In this document: one piece after another, positions 22,392-33,211 of the stretch
How the letters are laid out: each line of letters opens with the position of its first letter
Numbering within the stretch: position 1 is the stretch's first letter
DNA from: Nemania diffusa
Taxonomy: Eukaryota; Ascomycota; Sordariomycetes; Xylariales; Xylariaceae
NCBI GenBank assembly: GCA_038501195.1
Contig: JBBPUQ010000009.1
Coordinates: forward strand, 2,356,001 to 2,420,000
Direction: 5' to 3'
DNA length: 64,000 nucleotides
Notes under the pieces: model-generated
What the model saw: only the letters and a program-made list of their open reading frames with translations
The model's database searches: none
What the model was told of the DNA's origin: nothing
Translations under genes and position numbers: made by a program

Positions 22392-23651
22392 GATAAAATC
22401 CTTTCGTAGACTAGAAAGCTGCTACACCAAAATAATGTGTTCACGAACTGTATGTATGTGAGAAACGTATAGTTGAGCGGGCCAGAAAATTGGAGGAAAG
22501 TTTCGTCTTTCTATTCAGTTAGCCGAGCTATAAAGTGCCATTTGCTTCACAACATTGTGCCAGGATGTCGCGATATTCTCCCTCAGAGGCTCAGCCTCCG
22601 TACACAACTCAAATCCAACCCCCCACGGCTTGTCCGGTGACGCCGGCTTGTCTGACATCCCAGCAGGTCCTTCGGTTGCGACAGCATACGGTGGGAGAGA
22701 GTCACGATATACAGAATACCTATGTTGTACTTGCCGTTCGTTGCTGCTGCATCGCTGAGCAATATTGACCATACCCTTGTCGAGCTGTAGAATAGTGTAT
22801 TACATACACATACTAAATGGATACCTGGTGGAAAGGATTGATGGTACGCTATCTGCGGGCCCCCATGTTGATCTGCAGGCTCCCCCGGTTGGTGTTGTGT
22901 GGAGAGACGGCGAGCAGTACGCAGTACAGGCATGTATTCGTACACTACGCTTTGAAATGTCGGTGGAGAGCTGATCTTGAAAGCTGCCATGAGCCGTTAC
23001 TCCCTAGTCAAAACCGGTCAGATGTCTGAATATAGCTAGCTGGCATTCTCTAATTGGCTTGACCGTACAAGTATGTATCAGCAAATAGGTATCACGAACG
23101 ATGGAGTACCTAGATAACGGTCGTCGATGCCGAAGGCCTCGAGTTCTAACTCCCTCTCTGGTTCATGGCATGCTGCGCTGAGACAAAACGAGCGAAGAAT
23201 GGCAAGCTGAATGTTCCAAGCGACACTGGCTTGCATAGCCCCCGCAGTACAACCCTACCTAGGGCGTACCGAATATGACTTATCTGATAGTTTGGGAGGG
23301 GAGGTACGCAGGATCTAGATAATGATACGACGTGAATACTTTCTTAGTATAGCAATGTATTCTACACGTGTAACTGTAGATTGAGGGGCAACTCATCGCC
23401 GCCCTCACGGGCGCTAAACCACCATGTATGCGTATTGGAGTAGGAACCCAAGCGAATCCATCACGTGAAGCAGTGTGGATGTTGCGTGTAGTCGAACTTT
23501 GAATTTGTGTATATTGTTCGTCGTAACCTTCTGTCTTGATGCTACTTACACACATAACTGTGCTCTAGGGTTCGCGCAAATAGACAAAACTACAATTTAA
23601 CTAAAACTTAAGTTTTGATAATAACACAACATCACGACCATTAGCACCACG
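22392..23651. other. Spacer with a possible small gene
   Basis: Contains the weak candidate described separately at 22515-22990 and an AT-rich upstream region for the reductase at 23652. Nothing else is supported. Confidence 0.35.
22515..22990 (-). CDS. Doubtful small hypothetical gene
   Basis: Two overlapping minus-strand frames look partly protein-like: one begins MAAFKISSPPTFQS and reads to a possible donor GTATCC near 22830; the other ends with KPWGVGFELCTEAEPLRENIATSWHN and a stop at 22515. A CTACAG acceptor lies between them, but the phases do not match for a simple two-exon model. Either another splice site is used or the locus is decayed. No family recognised. Confidence 0.2.
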
Positions 23652-24686
23652 ATGGAGGAAAACTATGCGGCGTTCCTCGTTAAGCCTAATAGAAAGCCTT
23701 TCGATGTAGACGAAGCCGACTCTCGATTCCCTGACGAGAATGAAATTGTCATTAAAAACGCTGCCGTCTCAATAAACCCTATCGACGCCCTCATGCAGGA
23801 TGGATATGTAATGAACTTGACCACACCAGCAGTCTTGGGTGCCGACGTGGCCGGAGAAGTTGTCGAGGTCGGCTCCCAAGTCAATCGATTCAGCGTTGGA
23901 GACCGAGTCATGGGTCACGCCCTTCGACTCGCTACCGAGGATGATCGTCACGCGGCATTCCAAAACTATACCGTCCTATGGAAGAATATGGCCTGTCCCA
24001 TCCCACCTAGCTTGTCCTATAACGACGCAGCTACTATGCCACTGGGAGTTTCGACAGCAGCGGCAGGACTGTTCCAAAAGACTTCGCTCGGCCTCGAACC
24101 GCCCGTCTTGTACCCTCCGCCTCGCAATGAATGGGTCATCATCGCAGGCGCAGCAGGCAACGTCGGCAGCCATGGTGTCCGGCTTGCATCCGCTGCAGGA
24201 TATAAAGTGTTGGGAGTGGTCTCGCCATCGACCTTCGATCTCGTGAAGAAGCTAGGCGCGACTGACGTGGTGGACTACAAAAGCAACGACTTGGCCGGCG
24301 TGCTGGCGCGAAGGCTGTCCGGTCAAAAAGTCGCCGGGGCTTTCGATGCGAGCGGCGTCGAGTCGTCGAATGTAGCACTAGCCAACGCGGTCGCCAAGTG
24401 CCAGGGCAAGAAAGTCGTCTCCACGGTTTTGGACGCGTACCCTGGGAAAGAACCCGACGGCGTCACGATAGCCTTTATCCTCGCGATTGCTATTCGTGGG
24501 AATGCGGTGGGTAAGATGGTCTGGGAGGATTTCTTGCCAGATGCGCTCGCGACTGGCAAGTATTTCTTACCATATCCTGAGGCCCTTGTCTTTGGAAAGG
24601 GACTGGGAGAGATCCAACGTGCTATGGACAGTGAAGGCAAGAAGAAGGCGCCTGGAGGAAAGAAGACGGTGGTCACACTCCAATAA
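23652..24686 (+). CDS. Medium-chain reductase, zinc-independent alcohol dehydrogenase-like (quinone/enoyl reductase type)
   Basis: Single-exon frame of 344 residues. The N-terminal GroES-like domain has INPIDALMQDGYV, LGADVAGEVVEVGSQV and FSVGDRVMGHAL; the nucleotide domain has VIIAGAAGNVGSHGVRLASAAGYKVLG, a GxxGxxG-type NADPH fold, then LGATDVVDYK. The catalytic zinc ligands of alcohol dehydrogenases are absent, placing it with zinc-independent reductases such as the fungal CipB-like and trans-acting enoyl-reductase-like proteins. Stand-alone members often sit in secondary-metabolite loci, but many are general detoxification enzymes. It is the first of four metabolic genes spread over 23.6-35.7 kb. 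The substrate cannot be told. Confidence 0.87.
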   Translation: MEENYAAFLVKPNRKPFDVDEADSRFPDENEIVIKNAAVSINPIDALMQDGYVMNLTTPAVLGADVAGEVVEVGSQVNRFSVGDRVMGHALRLATEDDRHAAFQNYTVLWKNMACPIPPSLSYNDAATMPLGVSTAAAGLFQKTSLGLEPPVLYPPPRNEWVIIAGAAGNVGSHGVRLASAAGYKVLGVVSPSTFDLVKKLGATDVVDYKSNDLAGVLARRLSGQKVAGAFDASGVESSNVALANAVAKCQGKKVVSTVLDAYPGKEPDGVTIAFILAIAIRGNAVGKMVWEDFLPDALATGKYFLPYPEALVFGKGLGEIQRAMDSEGKKKAPGGKKTVVTLQ

Positions 24687-25869
24687 CTCTATAAATTAGG
24701 TGGTGGTAAATATATAAAGGTACCTGTCTACCTTAGGTAAGGCACGAGATACCTACGCGTAAGTAGATAGTCTAGATAGGTGGTTTTGAGGAATTAATTA
24801 TCTAAATGCTCTCAGTATTTACTATGTAGCAATGGTTCATGGCGCTACATAAAGACATTCTTCCTATTTCCTACAACTATGAGATGTAGTAACTTATTAT
24901 AAGAGTGTTATATTGTATTGATGGAAATGTTCATTCTTGCAGGTCTCAGATATCATACGCATAGTGTAGACTCTGGGGAGCTCTAAGTAGGGACCTAGTT
25001 AAGGGCCGGATAGCTCTGAATAATCGCGCTCATATCCCGAAAATAACCACCCAACAAACACCCCCTTCCATGCCTCACCCATTCGTTTGAACTACTGTAA
25101 GTGCCCATGTATGTATGTATGTATGTTTGTCATATCATATACTTAATATGACAGGCAGCACAGTACCCGGCCAGCCCCGGCGTCGTACAACTACGCCATA
25201 CCTATACGATGGTCTATTAATTAAAGCTTACTTGTTCCGAGGAGGGATCGGCCCGCTAGGGGCCAGCTAGACTAGTGTAATGAATAGTACAGTCTATTAT
25301 ACATATGTATGTACCTACGGTAGCTCAGGCGAACAGGGGTGTGCACATATTTTTCCTATTTTGGAAGACAGCAAGTATACTGGGGTAGCTGGGAGCTGAA
25401 CTTAGGGAGATTACCATGGATTCGGGGTAAGTATACAGAATATCCACACGTGCACGCAGGGTGCAGACCGCAACGTTCTGGAATGAATTGCTTGGCATGC
25501 GCGGTACTGTCTTGTACGACTATGTATCTTGTACAATTGTATAGTCGCCGTCTCTATGCGTATACCTACATGCCGGGAACTTCAATAGTAAGTACGCTAC
25601 GTCTGATCTGTCGATTAACCATCCACTATCCACTGCCCACTGTGAAGAAAAGAGGCGGTGATGCTATGATACGAGGGTGAGGAGCGCGTAAAGATTTTTC
25701 TTGTTTAATTTCGTTCACCGGATAGAATTAAGGAATAGAATTATTTAAGTTGTTCGGCTGTTCTAGCCTTTCACGGGTCCTTACCTTTGGATTTCCGGAG
25801 TGCCTTTTATTCAGTATTATTATCAGTGAACTTCGTTGCACTCTGTAACATTTCCCGCGTCTTAAAAGT
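24687..25869. other. Intergenic spacer, 1.2 kb
   Basis: No coding exon seen. Contains a five-unit ATGT microsatellite, CTACCTAAG/TAGGTA words at 24720-24780, and the upstream region of the PLP enzyme gene. Confidence 0.4.
25107..25126. repeat. ATGT microsatellite, five units
   Basis: Five perfect tandem copies of ATGT. Likely neutral; useful as a length marker. Confidence 0.9.
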
Positions 25870-27372
25870 ATGAGTTCTTCAGCGAGACAAGAGGCGCCAT
25901 CGGGCGATGCACCCCTAGATCACGACTTCCATAGCGCCTGGGGAAGTGTCTATACGAATCGCAGCACTGTTGGCGACAAGGAGATACTCCCATTATGGCA
26001 GGAGTATGCAGTTGACAAAGCTGCAGTGGATAGGAAATACCACCTTCTTCTGAACGAGTACACCGACCTTTTTACCGAGGTCTTTAGTGGCTACTATCCA
26101 ATTTCCATGCACGCCCATGCCACCGACTCACTCATGCCAACGACCATTGCCAGCCTCATCCTCAACACTGCCGCGACAAGTCCCTTGGTGCTGGATTCTC
26201 CTATTCTGAGACCTAAGGCAGATGAGAAGCCTGAGGAGACTGGGATGAGAGTCCGCGATTTCGCGCTGAACTTTCTAGGCTGGAACGAGACACATGTCCT
26301 TGCGCCGACTTTTGTTGTCGCTGATAACATCTATGGCGCTGGGTATGGACCTATGGTGAGCATACACCTGTCGAGAAGAGTATGTCCAAACTGCTGACAG
26401 GTGATCGGAATATAGGCACATGCGTCGAAAGAATGGGAGACAAGTGCAATAGCTGCTGGCCCGAAGCCCATTGTGGTCAATATGAGAGAGGCCGACGAGG
26501 AGACTTTAAATACCCAATTTGCAGAGGCAAAGGCGAAAGGTTGCATTGGTGTTGTCTTCGATATGGTGAGCACTGAGGACGGACTTGTTTTTACGCCCGA
26601 AAAGTTCGGACTGGTTAAGGCGTGCTGCGCCCGAAACAGGTTACTCCTCATCGTGGACGAGACAATGACAGCGATGCGATGTGGAGCTCCATTCGCTTTC
26701 CAGAGACCCGAATATGCACGTGAACGGGTCGAGTACCAGCCCGATCTTGTCATTTTCGGGAAAGGTATTGGTGTGAGCGGCATTGCAATAGGATTCGGTG
26801 GCGTCATGACCAAGGGGCTCACTTACACCAAGCCCGAGGACATCCGCCAAACAATCAGGTTCTGGCGCGCCCTCGTGAGCCGGCCGATAAGACTACCCAT
26901 CCTCCTCGAAGCGCTCAGTATCCTGCGCGCCTCGGTGGAGGAGAACTGGCCGGAGCAGAGCGAGCGAATCGGAGAGGCAATTCGCGACGTACTGCACGAT
27001 TTAGAACCCAGCACCCAGGCACCGGGTGCTATCCAAGGCCTAGGAGCTGTGATCGCGATAGACAGGGACATAGCCTTGAAGTACCGTGTTATGTGTGCTA
27101 TCCGGCGACGAAGTCCTTGGGCCCGGTTGCTTCCTAAGCTAAGTAGCACCTCTGCCGATCGAGAGGGTCTCATGAAACATGTCTTTGGGCAGGAAAGTAA
27201 GGAGCAGAGACAGATCTTAACTAGGGAAGCGGAACAAGCCGGCGCGATCCCGGTGTGGTGCTTCATCTGCGGTATTGAAGCTACATCGGAAGACTGGTGC
27301 CGAACCTGCTACCTATCCTATTGCAACAATGAGGTCTGCGTGCAAGCATTTCATAGACACGCGTGCATATAA
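25870..27372 (+). CDS. Class-III aminotransferase-like PLP enzyme with Cys-rich C-terminus
   Basis: Two exons, 25870-26355 and 26416-27372 (60-nt intron), give 480 residues. The fold type I signature is present: LLIVDETMTAMRCG supplies the Asp that contacts the PLP ring nitrogen, and PDLVIFGKGIGVSGIAIGFGG supplies the Schiff-base Lys, as in class-III aminotransferases and aminomutases. The usual N-terminal substrate-binding part is shorter and divergent, so the reaction (transamination, mutation, decarboxylation) is unknown. The last 45 residues, after the PLP domain, carry CFICG, CRTCYLSYC and further Cys and His residues, a spacing suggestive of a zinc-binding knuckle; this is not part of the normal family. 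Downstream on the opposite strand is the tyrosinase, with 1.3 kb between. Confidence 0.8.
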
Positions 27373-28717
27373 AATGGCCAATTAGATATAGAGAGGGATA
27401 TATTGATACCATACTTGAATAGATAACCCAAATTCGAAACTCGTACTCGATAACAGTTTCTCAGATCAAGCAAGCAGGGCAACATGTAATAACTTTTATT
27501 CACATGTTATACACGCATTATACATGTTTAAACAATAACAGCTATATTTATATAACCAGGATTATCTGATACATAACTTAAAAAAAACTAGGTACTTATC
27601 AAATAACGTGGTTATATTAGCGTTATTGTGGGGTATTGGTGGTCTGCCTTGTAAAGCGGCGACCGCACCGACCCTCGACCCCCGGCACCTAGGTTCTCAT
27701 CACGTCCATCTCTGCGGACAATAAGGGACATCTAAAAGAGGCAAACAAGAATGTCTATTGAGGTATTTAGCACTAGACACCGCGAGCCGGCGTATAGTCT
27801 TACAGTGTAGCACAATAGGGGAATGCACGCATTATTTCCTTTGGGATTTGAATCTCCCCTTGGGATGCCAGGGTTTTGTCGAAGAGGCCGATCAAATCTA
27901 AGAATTTTGCTTTGTTGGGTGTACAGTCATATCCTCCCAGTACAGGTATCTGGGTTGCCCTGATCAGGCCGTTTGGGTTGGGTCGAGCGTATCCCGACTC
28001 GAACAAGGTGAGGGCTTCTCCAACCGGATTCGTACTAGAGTGGTACTCTCGAGGGGGACAATCTCAAAAACCTCCTTTTCAATGGCTCGTCGCTTTTTCT
28101 CATCCGTACCAGTTTTCTGAAAGATGGTCTCCCCTCCCTCCATTTCTTTTGAGGTATTCTCGGTGGTTTCTCCTCTATTTCATTAGAAGTTGTCGTCCAT
28201 CCTGATGTTTGGTACTAAGCCGAATCCTCCATCTCATCCCAATCAATCTCACGTTCCCTAGTAACTCGGCTAGTAAGTTCTGCTCGACTTTGATATGGAG
28301 TACCTCTCGTTTTGAAAACCGCGGTGGGGAAACCGATGTAGGAAACAGTTCGAAGGCTGACAGCTCTCACCAATATGTAGGATTAATTCTGACGGAATGG
28401 GTTGTATTAGTGTAGGTGCTATTCTAGGCTAGCGATTACAGTTGGTCTCAATCTAGTCCCCATTCACGTGACACACCCCACATTGTCGAAAAAATCAGTT
28501 GGCAGATTCGGTATTCTGGCTTGTGATAAATGGGGCCTCGTCGTAAGTACTCTGTAGATATTTTTACTTCCTTCGAACACAGAACTCTCAGGTGAGCAAG
28601 GGTAACATAACTTCAGTTCATCTATATACTCGTAGTGTAGTGGACAAGCGGTTGAAATGGAAGAATAACTCCTCGTTCGCAAGCTAAAGCGAATCTAGGA
28701 ATTACAGCTAACTTTCT
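27373..28717. other. Intergenic spacer between the PLP enzyme and tyrosinase genes
   Basis: AT-rich at 27480-27620. Contains the frame-overlap region at 27800-28143 described separately, and one TACTCTGTA word at 28548-28556. No other feature supported. Confidence 0.4.
27800..28143 (-). other. Overlapping protein-like frames, possible gene remnant
   Basis: Starting at ATG 28143, a 59-codon minus-strand frame (METGGE-like start, then TDEKKRRAIEKEVFEIVPLEST) ends at 27964. A second frame, offset by one base, runs from about 28060 to a stop at 27800 with SGYARPNPNGLIRATQ and NKAKFLDLIGLFDKTL. Both have credible composition, and the overlap suggests either a one-base shift in a former gene or an unresolved splice. 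I recognise no family. Confidence 0.25.
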
Positions 28718-31677
28718 TCACGGCACGGTAGCGGTATTATCGTATGTGTTTGCCGTAATCTCCCTCGGCATGACCGGCTCCGCGCGCGACGGCGTAGTGT
28801 AATAGTGCACGTGAGTCACGCCCTTCTTGATCGCTCTGTTGTACGAATGGACCTTTCGCCCGTCTACGTAGATCTCGAACTGGTCCTCTTTAATGTCGAC
28901 TCTGATCTTAGGGCGCTCGCTAAACCAGGGGCTCGGCGTAAACTCGGAGATGAGGTTGTAGCCCTTCCCGGCCAGCTTGTGGTTGCATTGAACCAATCCG
29001 CGCCTGCTCTTGATCACGATGGAGAGCAGGATGTCGTAATTCTCCGTATCAAGCGCGTCAGCCGTGCTATTCGGATCCCAGTTGAGGAGCGCAATGCCCG
29101 TTCCATAGTCACCAGCCGGTTTTTTCAAGTTCATCGACGGCGATGTAAAAACGATGGAGCCTCCCGCCGATACCTCCTTTGAGAGTTTATTGATCTTAGA
29201 TACCGTGATGTTATTGCCAACAACCCCCCTATGTGAAATGATCAGTAAAAATTAGCCATAACAACGTAACTGACTACTTACGCCGGTATAGATCGTTCTG
29301 GTGAATCGGTCCCCAAGCTTTCTATGAACTCAGGGGGGTTGAACTGTGGCAGCTTTGAGGGATCTGGGCTATAAGACATTTGGGTCTGGGAGACGCCAAT
29401 CTTGAGGCCCATTGTATCTTCCCATTTCTCTTTAGGGATAGTATCCCCGCCCTATTCAAACAGATTAGTCGATATATCTCTCACTTCACACTCAGCAACT
29501 GACAATGTCTACAATCCTCCAATACATCCTACTCAGCACTTCCTCAACGACGAGTGGCTCGAGGCTATCCAGCTGCTTTTGCCTGAACAATTTCAACAGG
29601 TACGATGTCATAGGAACGTATGCTGACGCCTGCACGTTTTGGCTTTGTCCATCTTTGCAGTTACTGCAAACTTCCTCGCCGTCTGCGTCTTCAGGGGATT
29701 GGCTGAAGTTGAACACGTTGGTGATGAAGTCCTCTGTCTGATAAGTTTTCTCAGCGCCTTTTTGTCGCAAAAATACTTCAATATTGAAAGGCTTGCCGCC
29801 TAGAGCAAATCTAGATGACCATACGTGTAAGCAATACTAAGAAGCCGAGGAGAAAGCTTGTAGTTAGAAGAGGAACCTACTTCGAATATTTGATGTTGAG
29901 AGCGTAGTCGTACATCTTCACCCCATTCTTCACCTCTTCGCTTTCTTTAATGATTTCCACTCCTGGTGGGAGAGATTCCGCATTTTCGGCTAGTTGGAAT
30001 GCTTCTCTGCGCGTTATGCCGTAAGTGTCATTGATCATCTTTAGCAGCTGAAAGGAAGACTCTTTGCCAGAAAGAAGCTCTGGATATGTATAACCAAGCT
30101 TAAACCAGTCACAACAATCGTCTGGCGTCCACACTGTACCAATAGTGTCTTTATGGAAAGGACGGAGGGGTGTCTTGTTTGTGATCAAAGAGCCGCTGCC
30201 AACGATCTTTTGATCAAAATACCTCTGGATATCTGTCTCAAACCACTTGTCTGGGTTCAGGGTCTGCCATATGGCGAATAGACGATCGATATTGCAATGC
30301 AACAGCCAGAAGCAAGGATCGAACGTCGCCACCGGGATCTGGGACATATGGCCGCCCATCCCGCCGACCCAGTAGTGCAAATTATTATGGATGAACTCGA
30401 TATTGATGTCGTTTGTAGCACTTGACCTGCTGGCCGTTGCACTCGTTGCATCCTCATCTCTCGCGAGGGTAGCAAAGTGGGCATAGTCCATTGGGTAGGT
30501 CATTAGTCGGTATACTAGCTCTGCGGCTGACCCGTACGACTCATCTATAACAGAAGAGTGTTCACTCAGGTTGGCGTCTGCCACGTTATCATGGACAACT
30601 CCATTTGCCCAGACGTCCCCATTAGATACTTCATCTTTCGTGGGACAGCGGCTAGTAGCAATGCACTCTCCATACTATAAGTTTCGACGTATTAGTTCCA
30701 CTGCTAGATTGTGAGATGGATAATCAAGGTTGCAGAAGAGATGGAGGTAATTGATGTGGAAGCTATCGTGAAGAGAGGTAGCCCCTTTTTGTGTCGTCTC
30801 GGCACGTGACTTTTAAATAAGGGGAAGCGGGACTATGCATATAACCAGCTACGCCAATCTTGGTGTACTTGGGTATATGCATAGCCGCGACACTTAAAGG
30901 GAAAAGCTGCATCGACAATAGAGCCTACCTCTAAAGAATCACCACCATCAAAATTCACAATAGGTCCCACCCCATAGACCTTCATCTTTTTGTCGTTTGG
31001 CATCCGGAACTGGTAAAGAGGGTTTTCTATCTCCATTTTAGGCTCGCCCCCAAACGTGATCGTGACTTTTCTGTAGCGAACCATCTGGGGAATTCTAGGG
31101 TTCTTGGCGAAGTCCCAAAACGGGAGACGCCATGTCCGAGCAGCTTCAAGGTATTTGTCTTTATAGGCCGGGTACCTGGGAATGATTTCGTTGACCATAA
31201 TCTCATATAGACGTTGCTAGATTTGCCGGCATGAGCCAAGGTCAATGCAAATAACGAAGCAAAAAAAAAATTGAACAGAAGTACATACCTCGTAGAGGAG
31301 CATATAAGGCCTATGCCAGGGAGGAAACAGATTGTTCGCATGGACGCAATACCCTTTCCTGCCAATCTCCGTCTGGGTGACTGAGGGCTCATCCCAAGGG
31401 ATGTATGGATAGCCATGAATTCCTATGAGACATTAAATTAAAGTCCATCACTCTTCTGCGTCGGTTGCGTCCTACCTGCAATTTGGAAGTACGAGTCTCT
31501 ATTAGCCGGGTCGACGGCTTGAAGACTTTTGAGAGCTAGTAGGTAGAGGATGAACTGAGTCTTGTCTGTTGGATCCTTGCTGGTACTCCATTCATCAAAG
31601 TCTCGCCTAGTTGGGACTTGACCATTGGGTCCCCAACCATCCTTAATTCCTGTTATGGGGTAATATTTATAACTCAT
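28718..31677 (-). CDS. Tyrosinase (type-3 copper phenol oxidase) with long C-terminal extension
   Basis: Seven exons (31476-31677, 31289-31422, 30929-31216, 29881-30674, 29504-29810, 29282-29451, 28718-29228) join to 801 residues. Copper site A is H70, H95 and H104 ([22 protein letters not shown]) and site B is H304, H308 and H334 ([19 protein letters not shown]). C93-x-H95 matches the Cys-His thioether of fungal tyrosinases. No signal peptide is present, as in cytosolic fungal tyrosinases that are stored as pro-enzymes. After the catalytic core comes the lid-like C-terminal region ([15 protein letters not shown] onward). The last exon, about 170 residues, has strand-rich sequence ([30 protein letters not shown]) resembling a galectin-like sandwich. 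The enzyme oxidises mono- and diphenols to quinones, in melanin or secondary metabolism. Intron 2 has a long T tract before its acceptor. Confidence 0.93.
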
Positions 31678-33211
31678 CGTGGTGGCTAGTTTATGTACTT
31701 TAGGGTGGACATGAACGTGAAGAGTGAAGGCGACAGAAGATAAAGATAGCAGACACCTCGGGGATGAGAAACGTAGGAGAACTTATGTATAGTCACAGTT
31801 CACAGGACGCACTACAGTAACCTGAATAGTTGTTAGACGTGGCATGTGTTCAAGGTTGTATTTGAAAATGTAAGCCGGGTGCCAATACGCAACACATGTT
31901 ACTCTGTAATACTAGGCTACTTCGTTTCATATCCGCACTTCGCGACTATAACTTCATCAAAGATACCCCTCATCGCTGCCCTGGCATTCATTGCCCACTT
32001 ACACGTCATTTTCAGAAAACCCTGATGTAGTCGTTCAGGTCAGTTCGCAACGGATACCTACCTATTCAGAACAATATTGATCCGTGCATACTGCGTATTG
32101 TAGGTATGCACGGCCTGTGATGTGAATATCAGCTGGATCCTAGAAAGCTATACCTATATTAGCCATCATCACACACCATCCAAGAAAGATGACTGGCTAT
32201 GAGGCCTACGCAGTAAAAGGAAATGTTTCATCTGCAAGCGAGGGAAAAAGCGGCAGAGAGAAGAGTCTTCATTGGCGTGATAATAATACTTGCAGTCGGA
32301 GTGCAAGTGGATGACAAACCCTCTTGTAGCGTGAACGTCACGACAAGTACCGGTACACCAACTACACAAACGAATTCCAAGATGACGAATGACGGTCTAT
32401 GACAAGCCAGCGCATGCATGTCTCCCGGAATTGTCTAGATCGGTATTCTGCGTGGGGCTCATAGGGCTTTGCTGGGGTAAGACAGGAGCTGAATATGCGC
32501 CTAGCCTCTAGACGGCGAGCTGATGACTACGCCAAAAACTACACTAGTGAACACATGCAGCTACCCGGATACCCTATTGTATGTACTTCATCGATCACAA
32601 CCCGGAGCGAGAAGAAAATGTTGAGGATCGGCAAACCTCCCTACGATCCCCTACGACTAGCTACAATCGTACTGCGCAGGTGCCTAGCTTAGTATAGTCC
32701 TATACAGTACTCTGTAAGGATCGTATATCCTACCAACTTGTCAATACTGCCATTAGCTTTGTGTTCACCCCAGATATCAGGGGTAAAGATGTAAAAGAGA
32801 CGGTGAGTGGTCCCCGTACAGTGTTTGATTCGCCAAAGCCTCAAGACCCGAAGATGCGGTACCTATTCGTACATACTCCAATGACTAACTATTTCCATGA
32901 AATTGTGCCTGTGATGAATCAATTGAAATTCTGTTAGATGAAAAGAATCACGACTAGCTTGTGTCTATCAATTTAGTGCCTGCCACTATGTTAACCCCTG
33001 GGGTTTCTTTTCCCTGAGAATAATGTTTATATTAGGTAGACGTCGTTGATATACAGCCGTCCAGAGTATCCAAGTACGGCATGAATGCAGAATGAGTGTC
33101 ATTGACTTCTAGTTCTGATTTTACTTTTCATTTTTCTTTAACTCATTTGTCTCATTACTGCCCAAGGTTGATCATACAATCAAGATACACTGTTACTAGG
33201 TTGTGGCTGTG
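31678..33211. other. Intergenic region between divergent tyrosinase and NRPS-like genes
   Basis: A 1.5-kb spacer between two outward-facing start codons, so a shared control region is possible. One TACTCTGTA word at 32708-32716. No coding exon or RNA gene seen. Confidence 0.4.

Noticed and set aside
28617..28680. tRNA-like D-arm string (TAGTGTAGTGG)
   Set aside because: No matching acceptor stem, anticodon stem or TTCGA T-loop could be folded.
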